Below are positions 54,314-62,986 of a DNA stretch of 64,000 nucleotides, piece by piece. The DNA is from Paenibacillus sonchi (GTDB taxonomy: Bacteria; Bacillota; Bacilli; Paenibacillales; Paenibacillaceae). Position numbers and translations under genes: made by a program. The notes below the pieces were generated by a model. That model was not told the origin of the DNA and made no database searches. It saw nothing but the letters and a program-made list of their open reading frames with translations. The stretch covers positions 7,130,001 through 7,194,000 of the forward strand of contig NZ_CP068595.1 of assembly GCF_016772475.1 (NCBI RefSeq), in the 5' to 3' direction. The stretch's first letter is position 1. Every line of letters starts with the position of its first letter.

Positions 54314-55099
54314 TTATCTGCTGCCAAGAAGCTGTCTTGTATAGGGATGCACCGGATTGGCAAAGAGGGTGTACACATTTCCGGCCTCCACAATCTTTCC
54401 TGACTGCATGACATACACATAATCCGCAAGCTCTGCGACAACGCCAAAATCATGTGTGATTAACAGGATGCCCATGCCCTCCGCATGTCTGATCCGATCC
54501 AGCTCCTTCAGAATCCGGGCTTGAGCCATAACATCAAGTGCTGTTGTCGGTTCATCGGCAATCAGAAGGCGCGCACCTGAGATTAGAGCGATGGCAATCA
54601 TCACCCGCTGGCACATCCCGCCGCTGATCTGAAAAGGATATTTAGTGTACAGCAGCTCAGGATCGCTTAGGCCTGCCCGGTGCATCTGCTCCAAAGCCAG
54701 AGCTTTTGCCTCTTTTCTGGATACCTTTCTATGCAGCATCACCGTCTCCCTGATCTGCTTGCCAATGGGGAGCAGCGGATGAAGTGCGTTCATGGGGTCC
54801 TGAAAGATAACGGCTATTTCTTTGCTCCGCAGCATCCTTAGCTCACGTTTTGAGTATTCGCGGAGATTATTGCCACCCAGCCAGACTTCTCCCTTCTCCA
54901 CCCTGCCCGGCGGGTCCAGCAGCCCCAGAACAGACATGGCTGTTACGCTTTTTCCACAGCCGCTTTCACCGACAAGCGCAACAATCTGCCGGGGCCTCAC
55001 TTCCATGCTCACATCATCTACAGCCGTGACTGCCTGATCCTTGGTACAGAAGCTGGTCCGCAGATGGTCGATTCTCAGCAGCGGGGTCTCAGTTAACAT
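54314..55099 (-). CDS. NikD/OppD-type ABC ATPase
   Basis: 261 residues: Walker [17 protein letters not shown], signature [16 protein letters not shown] (a variant of LSGGQ), Walker [13 protein letters not shown] and switch His LITHDFGVV. Starts three bases after the stop of the second permease. Confidence 0.95.
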   Translation of the reverse strand: MLTETPLLRIDHLRTSFCTKDQAVTAVDDVSMEVRPRQIVALVGESGCGKSVTAMSVLGLLDPPGRVEKGEVWLGGNNLREYSKRELRMLRSKEIAVIFQDPMNALHPLLPIGKQIRETVMLHRKVSRKEAKALALEQMHRAGLSDPELLYTKYPFQISGGMCQRVMIAIALISGARLLIADEPTTALDVMAQARILKELDRIRHAEGMGILLITHDFGVVAELADYVYVMQSGKIVEAGNVYTLFANPVHPYTRQLLGSR

Positions 55100-55102
55100 G
55101 TT

Positions 55103-55930
55103 CTACAATTCCTCCTTCTGCCCCGGTTTGCGCAGCCCCTCTCCCAGCAGATTGAAGCCCAGGACCGAAAGCATAATGGCCAGTCCCGGATATAACAGCA
55201 GCCGGGGCTCCGTTTGGATGTAGGGGCGGCTATCGTTCAGCATGACTCCCCACTCCGGTGTCGGAGGCTGAGCACCCAGGCCCAGAAAAGACAGACCGGC
55301 GATCGAGAGCATCAGTGTACCGATTTCGATGGAAGCCAGCACCAGGATGGGACGGGTGGCATTCAAGAGAATATGCCGCAGAATAATCTGCAGATGCGTG
55401 GAGCCTCCAGCCTTCGCTGCCATAATGTAATCACTTTCCTTTATTTGCAGGACCATACTGCGGATCACTCTTGCATAGCCCGCCCACCACACTGCTGCAA
55501 AAGAGATAAGCAGGTTTTTCATGCTGGGGCCAAGCACCGCTGTAACGGCCAGAGAGAGAATGAGACTGGGAAAAGCCAGCAGGATGTCAATCACCCGCAT
55601 GATCAAATGATCGATTATTCCCCCAACATAGCCAGCGAGCAGGCCAACCGGAATACTAATAGAAAAAACCGCCGCCAGTACCATCAGTGAATAATATAGT
55701 GAAGTCCGCGTCCCGTAGATCAGACGGGATAAAACGCAGCGCCCCAAATGGTCCGTACCCAGAGGATACTCCCATGACGGCATACTTAGCTTGTGTTCCA
55801 TATGAATCTGAAGCGGATCGGATGGAGCAAGCCAAGGGGCAAATATTCCAATACATACGAACAGAAGCACAATCATCCCGCCGGCTTTGGCCCCGTTACT
55901 CTTGAACATATGAAGGCGGTTCAAAACCAA
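55103..55930 (-). CDS. NikC/OppC-type ABC permease
   Basis: 275 residues, with the OppC N-terminal segment (a single membrane helix), then five membrane segments. The PLGTDHLGRCVLSRLIYGTR block and the EAA-like YIMAAKAGGSTHLQIILRHI loop are typical of dipeptide/nickel permeases. It lies 18 bases after the first permease. Confidence 0.95.
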   Translation of the reverse strand: MVLNRLHMFKSNGAKAGGMIVLLFVCIGIFAPWLAPSDPLQIHMEHKLSMPSWEYPLGTDHLGRCVLSRLIYGTRTSLYYSLMVLAAVFSISIPVGLLAGYVGGIIDHLIMRVIDILLAFPSLILSLAVTAVLGPSMKNLLISFAAVWWAGYARVIRSMVLQIKESDYIMAAKAGGSTHLQIILRHILLNATRPILVLASIEIGTLMLSIAGLSFLGLGAQPPTPEWGVMLNDSRPYIQTEPRLLLYPGLAIMLSVLGFNLLGEGLRKPGQKEEL

Positions 55931-55948
55931 CGCCCCCTTTCTGCCGTT

Positions 55949-56893
55949 TCACCGCATCCTGATTCGCGGGTTCAGCAGCAGATGGAGCAAGTCCACCGCA
56001 ACGTTAATCAGGACAACGACAACAGCCATTATTAATACATAGCCTTGAATGACCGTGTAGTCTTTGGCAAAAATAGCTTCCACTGCATATTTGCCGATAC
56101 CGGGCCAGGAAAAGATGCTCTCCACAATCACCGAACCGCCCAGCAGCCCCCCTATGTGAATCCCCAGCAAGGTGAGGCTGGGAAGAAGTGCATTGCGAAG
56201 CGCATGTCCGCTTATCACCTTCCATTCCTGCAGCCCCTTAGCCCTCGCCGCCTTGATATAGAGCTTGCCGAGAACTTCCAGCAGACTGGAACGGATCAGA
56301 CGGATATAGATTCCCGCCATGCCAAAGCCGAGAGTACATGCAGGCAGAATCACACTCGGCCATCCCTCCATGCCCATCACAGGGAACCACTTCAGCTTCA
56401 CCGCACCATAATAAATCAGCAGCAGGCCAAGCCAGTAACCCGGCACGGAAACACTGAACAGCGCACAGACTCTTCCCAGACGATCCAGCAGGCTTCCCGG
56501 ATAAAGGGCAGAGCCGATGCCAAGCGGCAAGGCAATCAGAATTGCCGTCAACAAGGAGCAGCCGCTAAGCAGCGCTGTAGCCGGGAAACGGGTCATAAGT
56601 TCTTCCCGCACCGGCAAGCCGCTGCTGTAGGATATTCCCAAATCCAGATGAAACACGCGGTACAGCCAGTGCACAAATTGCATATGTATCGGCCCATCCA
56701 GGCCAAGAGCATGTCTGGTGGCCTGGATGGCCTCCAGTGTAGGCTTGATGCCGTCTGCACGCAGCATAATCTCAGCCGGATCTCCCGGCGTTATTTGCAT
56801 CAGTGCAAAGGTTATTATGGAGATGCCAAACAGCACGGGAATGATCTGCAGCAGCCGCTGCACCAGATACCGTAAAATGATGTTCAACCCCAA
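55949..56893 (-). CDS. NikB/OppB-type ABC permease, first gene of the Zur-box operon
   Basis: 314 residues from TTG 56893 (or TTG 56887). It has the family hallmark ITPGDPAEIMLRADG, six membrane segments, and the EAA-type loop YIKAARAKGLQEWKVISGHA. There is no Shine-Dalgarno site; the putative -10 at 56915-56920 would leave a leader of only about 15-20 bases. Order of the operon is permease, permease, ATPase, ATPase, binding protein, methyltransferase. Confidence 0.93.
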   Translation of the reverse strand: MGLNIILRYLVQRLLQIIPVLFGISIITFALMQITPGDPAEIMLRADGIKPTLEAIQATRHALGLDGPIHMQFVHWLYRVFHLDLGISYSSGLPVREELMTRFPATALLSGCSLLTAILIALPLGIGSALYPGSLLDRLGRVCALFSVSVPGYWLGLLLIYYGAVKLKWFPVMGMEGWPSVILPACTLGFGMAGIYIRLIRSSLLEVLGKLYIKAARAKGLQEWKVISGHALRNALLPSLTLLGIHIGGLLGGSVIVESIFSWPGIGKYAVEAIFAKDYTVIQGYVLIMAVVVVLINVAVDLLHLLLNPRIRMR

Positions 56894-56900
56894 TGTTTAT

Positions 56901-56915
56901 TCGTAATAATTACGA
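56901..56915. promoter_or_regulatory. Zur box
   Basis: TCGTAATAATTACGA is a perfect 7-1-7 palindrome and matches the Bacillus Zur operator consensus TCGTAATNATTACGA at all positions. It abuts a TATAAT -10 on the minus strand (56920-56915) and lies eight bases upstream of the first permease start, a position that would block transcription when zinc is plentiful. Fur and PerR boxes differ (GATAATNATTATC and TTATAATNATTATAA). Confidence 0.9.
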
Positions 56916-56920
56916 TTATA
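56915..56920 (-). promoter_or_regulatory. -10 element of the Zur-box operon
   Basis: A consensus TATAAT on the minus strand, sharing its last base with the Zur box. No good -35 is visible at 17 bases. Confidence 0.6.
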
Positions 56921-56969
56921 ACATAAACTTTTAAAATTAATAGTCTAAATTTGACGTTCATATAAAACA

Positions 56970-56993
56970 TGGCCGCTCCAGGCGGAGCGGCCA
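56970..56993. other. Perfect GC-rich hairpin
   Basis: TGGCCGCTCC-AGGC-GGAGCGGCCA, a ten-base perfect stem, upstream of the Zur-box promoter; a short TTTTATAT follows on the minus strand. It could insulate the operon from read-through. Confidence 0.5.
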
Positions 56994-57096
56994 ACGAATA
57001 ACCAAAGGGGCTTACTGCAACAAGTAATATGTTTTGTATCCACTTGATTTGAGTAGAGGTAGAGATTCATTCTGATTTTAGGGGATAAGGGTTGCA

Positions 57097-57143
57097 CAAG
57101 TAGAAACGGCTGTGCCGTCCTCCACGGGACAGCGCAGCCGCCT
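57097..57143. repeat. AAGTAGAAACGGCT hairpin repeat
   Basis: AAGTAGAAACGGCTGTGCCG, then CGGCTGTGCCGTCC pairs with GGGACAGCGCAGCCG. Third member of the family seen at 37166 and 45957. Confidence 0.55.
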
Positions 57144-57198
57144 TTGTTCTAGCGTTACCTGGAGAACGATTCCTCATGAATCTAACGGCAACTCTTTA

Positions 57199-57385
57199 AG
57201 TGGAAAAAGGGACACTAATTTGCTGGAGTACCCTACCCTCGGGCAGATGAAGTGGAAAAAGGGACACTAATTCGGCTCATTTCGCCACTTTTCAAGAAAA
57301 GTGGCCCAATTAAGTTTACTTTTTCCACTTCAATCCCATGATTACTTAATTTTCGAAAAAATAAGTTCCCTTTTTCCAACTAGCA
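57199..57385. repeat. Direct and inverted repeats of AGTGGAAAAAGGGACACTAA
   Basis: AGTGGAAAAAGGGACACTAA occurs near 57199 and 57250. Partly inverted versions CTTTTTCCACTT and CCCTTTTTCC follow at about 57320 and 57368. The 57144-57406 stretch has no supported gene. Confidence 0.75.
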
Positions 57386-57406
57386 CCTGCGAAGAAGCCG
57401 GTAAAA

Positions 57407-57728
57407 ACGGATCGCCCTATTCCTTCGCGATCGATCCGCAGCCGTTACGGACAGGAAAGCCGTTATGGATAGAAGATTCGGCTATTCCGCAGGACAGCGG
57501 ACTCAGATGCCTTTATTTGTCCCTTTCCCCTTCATTCCAGGCTCGATCGAACGTTATAACGGCTCCTGAGTCCGCAACTGCTGAAAAAGCAAGGTTTTTG
57601 ACTAAATAAGGGCTCCTCAGTCCGCTCAGTCTGAGGATGGAGCTCCAGCCCACCTGGAGCCCTATCCTTCTGCATCGCTTATATCCTTTGAGGCTGCCAA
57701 GATATCCACATTTTTTTGCACTGTATAC
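57407..57728. repeat. Long dispersed intergenic repeat, copy B
   Basis: About 322 bases, closely similar over nearly the whole length to 37393-37697 and in the same orientation. Copy B has an insertion near 57640-57660 (CCAGCCCACCTGGAGCCC). The internal inverted repeats are at 57496-57506 and 57616-57626 with one mismatch. Confidence 0.85.
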
Positions 57729-57785
57729 CAATCATTAGTATCCTCGAAATCATGCGAAACCTGAACCCGAGTTACAAAATTCCGG

Positions 57786-59156
57786 TTACTCCTGTTTCAC
57801 TTTCATCTGATTTTTCCGGTATTGCTGCGGTGTGACGCCGTATTGCTCTTTAAATAGCTTGATGAAATATTGGGACTTTTTATAGCCCACCATATGGGAG
57901 ATATCCGCCACATGCAGATTGGAACCGGTCAACAACCTGGAGGCCCGTTCAAGCCGCTTGGACGAAATATAGCTTGAAAGGTTCTCCCCCGTTTCTTGCT
58001 TGTAGAATTTGGAGAGATAGACCGGGTGAAGATGGACGATGCGCCCCAAATCCTCCAGGCTGAGCGCTTCATCGAGATGTCCGGTGATATAGGTCCGGAT
58101 GTTGTCGATCATATCCTCATTGGACAGGTCTGCTTCCCTCCCAAGCCGAGAGATCGCCAGGATGATGAATTCATAGGCGTCAGCCGGGTGTTCAAGCCGG
58201 TGAAACAGCCAATCGGGAACTTCCTCCGCGCTTACTTGGTCATGGGTAAGATATAAATACCGGACAGCCTCCACAAGATAAATCATCTTCTGTTTTTTAA
58301 CAGTCAAATGAGTGAACCGTTTTTGAATTTTTTGGCGGGCACATTCCCACTCCCGGGACTCCAGTTTCGGGAATTCGTCCGCATTTTGCAGCAGGGCAAA
58401 GTCAGCAGGCTCCACTTTTTCCTGATAAAAGAACTGATAGAACGAATGCCGGACCGAATGCTTGTGTATAAACTGAAACGGCTCAGACCAGACGATGGTA
58501 GGGATGGCAGACTCAAGCTGCCCAGTCTTGGTGTCGGGGACTATCCCGACCCAAGCAGGCGGGGCTTCCCAAATGAACACACCAGCCTCTTCCAGGCTGC
58601 CCCGGAGCTTCTTTTCCTCCTGCCCGTCCGCCGGGGTAACCTTGAAGAACCGCATAAGTTTTTGTTCAAAGCCGCTATGCGCCGGTATTAATTCCCGCTT
58701 CGGCGAACCGTTCACGCTGAGGGCCGATAAAAGATAGCCAAGACCGTCCTGCGACTTCCCTGAATGACCGTTTTCGGGCCGGTTATCCCCAATTGTTTTG
58801 GTGACGTTCCGTATGGCTTTTTCCATATCCTCTTTATCCACCGGCTTCAACAAATAATCAAACGCTCCCAGGCGGACCGCCTTCTGCGCATATTCGAATT
58901 CCGAATAACCGGACAGAAAAATCACTTTGGTCTTCAGCTCCAGGGCCTTCACATGCTCCAGCAGATCGATCCCCGATACCTCAGGCATACGGATGTCAGT
59001 GATCAGGATATCTACAGGCGACTGTTCCAGCATTCCTTTGGCTTCAATGGAATTCGTTGTAGTCTCAACCTGCTCCACGCCGAATGTTCGCCAGTCCAGC
59101 AAATGCTTCAAATACTCCACGATGTAATGCCCGTCATCCACGATCAGTACCTTCAC
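57786..59156 (-). CDS. YesN-type response regulator with AraC output domain
   Basis: About 456 residues from GTG 59156 (AAGGGG upstream; a longer open frame to 59291 only overlaps the kinase gene). The REC domain begins MKVLIVDDGHYIVEYLKHLL, with phosphoacceptor Asp in DILITDIRMPEVSG (about D54) and Lys in DYLLKPVDKE. A long linker leads to a C-terminal AraC/XylS double helix-turn-helix (SLEDLGRIVHLHPVYLSKFY ... ADISHMVGYKKSQYFIKLFK). It starts one base after the kinase stop and probably activates the divergent sugar importer. Confidence 0.94.
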   Translation of the reverse strand: MKVLIVDDGHYIVEYLKHLLDWRTFGVEQVETTTNSIEAKGMLEQSPVDILITDIRMPEVSGIDLLEHVKALELKTKVIFLSGYSEFEYAQKAVRLGAFDYLLKPVDKEDMEKAIRNVTKTIGDNRPENGHSGKSQDGLGYLLSALSVNGSPKRELIPAHSGFEQKLMRFFKVTPADGQEEKKLRGSLEEAGVFIWEAPPAWVGIVPDTKTGQLESAIPTIVWSEPFQFIHKHSVRHSFYQFFYQEKVEPADFALLQNADEFPKLESREWECARQKIQKRFTHLTVKKQKMIYLVEAVRYLYLTHDQVSAEEVPDWLFHRLEHPADAYEFIILAISRLGREADLSNEDMIDNIRTYITGHLDEALSLEDLGRIVHLHPVYLSKFYKQETGENLSSYISSKRLERASRLLTGSNLHVADISHMVGYKKSQYFIKLFKEQYGVTPQQYRKNQMKVKQE

Positions 59157-59157
59157 A

Positions 59158-60873
59158 CTATTCCCCTTCTTCCAGTTGAAAATCGATGAGCAGGCACACA
59201 GAAAGCCCTCCCCATTCATTGGTATAAAAGTGCAAACCGCTGCTTTCCCCGTACGAATTTTTGAGACGCTTGTTAATGTTCCACAGCCCAATGCCTTTCG
59301 TTCCTTCCGGTGCCTCTTCCTTTCCGATATGGTCCATGAGCTGTGATATTTGTTCCGGTGAAAGCCCCTTTCCGTCGTTCGCTACCGTAATTTTAAGACC
59401 TCCACCCCATTCTTCGGCGCTGATGGAGACACGATGAGCCCCCTGATGCTCTTCAATGCCGTGCTGAATTGCATTTTCCACAATGGGCTGAATCATCAAA
59501 GGCATGATCCGCCGTGTTCCGATGCCTTGCGGCAGTCCGATCCGGTAGTCGATTTGTTTACATAGCGCCATGATCGCCAAATAATGGCCGGACAACTCCA
59601 GTTCCGAAGCAACGGTTACATCGCGGGAGTCCAGCTTCGTCATATAGCGGTAATATTCAGCCAGATGCTTGCTCATCCGCATGACTGCATCAGGTGACGC
59701 CTTGGCCATAGACATAATAAAGAACAGGCTGTTATACAAAAAATGCGGGTTGATCTGCGCTTGCAGCTCCTTCAATTCCGCGTTCTGCCTAAGCTCCGTC
59801 TCCGTCGCCAGCGAAACGAACAGCGCCTGAATCTGCTCAACCATGTGGTTGAAGCTTTTGAACAGGCTGTCAAATTCATTGCCGGGATTCTCTTTGATCC
59901 GCGTGCTGTATTCACCATGCTCCACCTGATAAAAACGCTTGTGCAGCAAATATACATTGCGGTAAAAATTGCGGTAGAACATCGTGATCACGAACAGACC
60001 GATAATCAGGATAACCAGAATGCTGATGAAGAACACCTGATGATTCCGGTTAAGCGGATTCAGGAAATCGTTCATGCGCGTGTAGGTCACCAGATAAGCA
60101 TCAATCGAATCAATGTATTGGGACAATATCACGTAATCTCCGTCAGCCGCCTTATAGTGATATTCCAGCACTTGGTCCGGATCGGCGTTAATCATTCCTT
60201 TGGCCGCTTGGACGATACCGGAATCCACGGACTTGTCACTGACCAGCAACTCCTTGTTGAGCAGGAAAAAAGCGTCCGCATTGTCACTGTTCAACGCCTT
60301 ATCCAGCAGTCCCACCAAATACTCTGTTTTGAGCTTGACCCCTACAATGTATTGAATATCCGAGGGGCTGCTGGGCTGCTTGATATACGGATAGACTGAA
60401 AAATAGTACAAACTTCCGTCCACAGTTTTCCACCCCTGACGGGTCACCTGCTTGAACGGCCCGGCTACGGACCGGCCGCTTGCGGTAGAGATAAAGGTTC
60501 CGTCCGATCTCCAGAAAATCCCCACCATCTCCACAGATTGGCTGGATACCAGCGTATTGCTGATCATGGCCTTTATATCATTTTTTTTCATCTGGGAATC
60601 ATAGACGCCCAGGACACGCTTCTGGCTCTCATAATACCGGACCGAACTGTCCGTCGTATATTGTATGGCATACATCCGGGCTTCGGAGAGAACACCATCC
60701 AGCATACTGTCCGTATAGATTACCTGGTTCTTGGAGGAATGGATCAGGCTTTGTTGAAGGGTCCGCGCACTCAGCGTTTCCATCACATAAAACAAAACCA
60801 GTGTAAGCGTTAGAAAAAAGACAAAAAAATAAATAAAGCGTTTCATATTTATTTTTCTAAGCAGTGAAGCCAC
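59158..60873 (-). CDS. YesM-type sensor histidine kinase
   Basis: 571 residues. Two membrane segments (about 12-32 and 285-305) flank a large extracellular sensor (dCache-like), followed by HAMP. The phosphoacceptor motif is LQAQINPHFLYNSLFFI, with the ATP-binding N box QPIVENAIQHGIEE and G boxes NDGKGLSP and GTKGIGLWNINKRL. GTG 60873 abuts an AAGGGG site; ATG 60846 is an alternative. Forms a two-component pair with the next gene and is divergent from the importer it likely controls. Confidence 0.95.
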   Translation of the reverse strand: MASLLRKINMKRFIYFFVFFLTLTLVLFYVMETLSARTLQQSLIHSSKNQVIYTDSMLDGVLSEARMYAIQYTTDSSVRYYESQKRVLGVYDSQMKKNDIKAMISNTLVSSQSVEMVGIFWRSDGTFISTASGRSVAGPFKQVTRQGWKTVDGSLYYFSVYPYIKQPSSPSDIQYIVGVKLKTEYLVGLLDKALNSDNADAFFLLNKELLVSDKSVDSGIVQAAKGMINADPDQVLEYHYKAADGDYVILSQYIDSIDAYLVTYTRMNDFLNPLNRNHQVFFISILVILIIGLFVITMFYRNFYRNVYLLHKRFYQVEHGEYSTRIKENPGNEFDSLFKSFNHMVEQIQALFVSLATETELRQNAELKELQAQINPHFLYNSLFFIMSMAKASPDAVMRMSKHLAEYYRYMTKLDSRDVTVASELELSGHYLAIMALCKQIDYRIGLPQGIGTRRIMPLMIQPIVENAIQHGIEEHQGAHRVSISAEEWGGGLKITVANDGKGLSPEQISQLMDHIGKEEAPEGTKGIGLWNINKRLKNSYGESSGLHFYTNEWGGLSVCLLIDFQLEEGE

Positions 60874-60988
60874 CCCCTTTTTGCCGCCATGGCTGGCCGC
60901 TCCCCCATAATAGCTTAATCTTCACCAAAGAAAAAGAGTTCCGTTTTCCCCGTCCAGGCTATTTTGTTAACCTCATTAAGATCGGGGC

Positions 60989-60994
60989 TATAAT
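60989..60994 (+). promoter_or_regulatory. Candidate -10 of the right-hand importer operon
   Basis: TATAAT on the plus strand, with TTGTTA 19 bases upstream (60964-60969). A cre-like TGTAAGCGCTTTTG at 61019-61032 lies downstream but misses the last two cre positions. Confidence 0.4.
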
Positions 60995-61115
60995 ATTTAT
61001 TTTCTGGCATTTCACGATGTAAGCGCTTTTGTTAGTCTGAAAATAGGCAATACAGAGAAATCAATCATGAAAAAAAGGGGGGGGGACGACCATCGCACAG
61101 GCACTTAACACTCAG

Positions 61116-62060
61116 GTGAACCGGGTGAAGCCGGAGAAGATTCACGGAACCAGAAAAAAACCATGGAAGAAGGAGCTCAGACATAACTGGCCGCTTTATG
61201 TGCTGTGTTTGCCGGCTTTGATCTTTGTCTTGATTTTCGCCTATGGTCCTATGGCCGGTCTGGTCATGGCATTTCAGAATTATAAGCCTTGGCAGGGGAT
61301 CACGGGTTCTGAATGGATTGGGCTGGACAATTTCGCACGGATTTTTCAATATGAAGAGTCTACGCAGGCTATTATGAACACGCTAATTATAGCCGTCATC
61401 AAAATTGTGGTCGGGATTATCGTACCGATTATTATGGCAATACTGCTGAGCGAGATCCGGAACGTCGGACTTAAGAAGAGCATTCAGACGCTGGTCTATC
61501 TGCCGCACTTCCTGTCGTGGGTTACGGTGGCTGGCATTATGATCGATATTCTGGGTCTTGACGGGGGGATTAACCATTTTCTCTTCAGCGTCTTTGGAAC
61601 AAAGCCGGTTTTTTTCCTGGGTGATCCCGCCTACTTCCGGCCGACCGTTATTATCAGTGATCTTTGGAAAAACTTCGGGTTCGGCATGATCGTCTATTTG
61701 GCAACGATTACAGGCATCGACCCTTCGTATTACGAAGCGGCCGAGATCGACGGGGCAACACGCAGACAGCAAATCCGCCATGTCACCTTGCCCAGCATGC
61801 TGCCCATGATTATCGTTATTTCCACGCTGAGTCTTGGGAGCGTCCTGGATGCAGGCTTTGACCAGATTTTTAACCTCTATAATCCGCTGGTCTACAGCAC
61901 CGGTGATATAATTGACACCTATGTATACCGCTCCTCATTGCTTAACGGACAATACGGCTTCGGTACGGCGGTCGGTTTGTTCAAATCCGGGATCAGTTTT
62001 ATCCTGATTGTCATTTCCTACCGGATCGCTTACAAACTGGCGAATTATAAAATTTTCTAG
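61116..62060 (+). CDS. ABC sugar importer permease, LplB type
   Basis: At least 314 residues from GTG 61116, with six membrane segments and the EAA loop YYEAAEIDGATRRQQIRHVT. The true start is unclear. The frame stays open back to about 61086 (TTIAQALNTQVNRV), and an ATG at 61067 is out of frame across a run of seven A and nine G, where losing one base would join it. The partner permease follows after 14 bases. Confidence 0.9.
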   Translation: MNRVKPEKIHGTRKKPWKKELRHNWPLYVLCLPALIFVLIFAYGPMAGLVMAFQNYKPWQGITGSEWIGLDNFARIFQYEESTQAIMNTLIIAVIKIVVGIIVPIIMAILLSEIRNVGLKKSIQTLVYLPHFLSWVTVAGIMIDILGLDGGINHFLFSVFGTKPVFFLGDPAYFRPTVIISDLWKNFGFGMIVYLATITGIDPSYYEAAEIDGATRRQQIRHVTLPSMLPMIIVISTLSLGSVLDAGFDQIFNLYNPLVYSTGDIIDTYVYRSSLLNGQYGFGTAVGLFKSGISFILIVISYRIAYKLANYKIF

Positions 62061-62074
62061 AAAGGAGCGTAGGC

Positions 62075-62944
62075 ATGTACCACAAGTCTAAGGGATATAA
62101 GCTGTTTTCAATCTTCAACCACATCCTGCTCATTCTGGTTGCGCTGACCTGTCTGCTGCCTCTGCTGCATCTGTTCGCCCAGTCATTCAGCAGCAAAGCG
62201 GCCGTCAACGGCAATCTGGTCTCCTTCTGGCCGGTTGAGTTTACCGCAGACGCCTATGAAAAAACCTTCAAAAACTCGAACTTTACCGGTTCTATGCTGA
62301 TTTCGATAGTGCGCACCGTGCTTGGAACCCTGATTGGCATGTTCGTGATCACAACGGCCGGATATGCGTTATCCAAAGACTTCCGCGGGCGCAATGCCCT
62401 CATGTGGATCTTCGTGTTCACCATGCTGTTCTCGGGCGGGCTGATCCCCTCCTACATTCTGGTGACCAGTCTTGGCATGAAAGACACGATCTGGGCGCTG
62501 GTGCTGCCGGGCGCTTTCGGCGCCTACAACCTGATCCTGATTATGAACTTCTTCAAGACGATCCCGAAGGCGCTGGAAGAAGCGGCTTTTATCGACGGAG
62601 CTTCATTCTTCGGTATTTTCGTCAAAATCTTTCTTCCGCTATCGCTTCCCGGACTGGCAACCGTCGGCCTGTTCATCATGGTAGGACACTGGAATTCCTG
62701 GTTTGACGGAATCTTGTATATGTCCAACACCACCAACTATCCGCTGGCGTCTTTTCTGCAGACGGTTGTCGTGCAGAGTTCTGCGCAGAGCATGGCGCTC
62801 AGCCAATCGGAAGCAGCGGCCTTGTCAGAGCAGAGCATCAAAGCTGCCCAAATCTTTATCAGCACCCTGCCCATTATCCTCGTGTATCCGTTCCTTCAGC
62901 GGTATTTTGTCAAGGGAATCGTCCTGGGCGCGGTAAAGGAATAA
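62075..62944 (+). CDS. ABC sugar importer permease, LplC type
   Basis: 289 residues, ATG 62075 with GAAAGGAG ahead. Six membrane segments, the EAA loop LEEAAFIDGASFFGIFVKIF and the GAVKE end of the class. Second gene of the plus-strand operon. Confidence 0.95.
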   Translation: MYHKSKGYKLFSIFNHILLILVALTCLLPLLHLFAQSFSSKAAVNGNLVSFWPVEFTADAYEKTFKNSNFTGSMLISIVRTVLGTLIGMFVITTAGYALSKDFRGRNALMWIFVFTMLFSGGLIPSYILVTSLGMKDTIWALVLPGAFGAYNLILIMNFFKTIPKALEEAAFIDGASFFGIFVKIFLPLSLPGLATVGLFIMVGHWNSWFDGILYMSNTTNYPLASFLQTVVVQSSAQSMALSQSEAAALSEQSIKAAQIFISTLPIILVYPFLQRYFVKGIVLGAVKE

Positions 62945-62986
62945 AATTGAGGTAACACCCAGAATACATTTAAAGGAGCCAAATCG

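Noticed and set aside
57301..57609. Frame of about 100 codons whose product resembles that of 37397-37594
   Set aside because: The similarity comes from the underlying DNA repeat; changes are spread over all codon positions, and neither has a ribosome site.
61019..61032. TGTAAGCGCTTTTG as a cre site
   Set aside because: The last two fixed positions of the consensus fail, so it is only noted beside the promoter entry.
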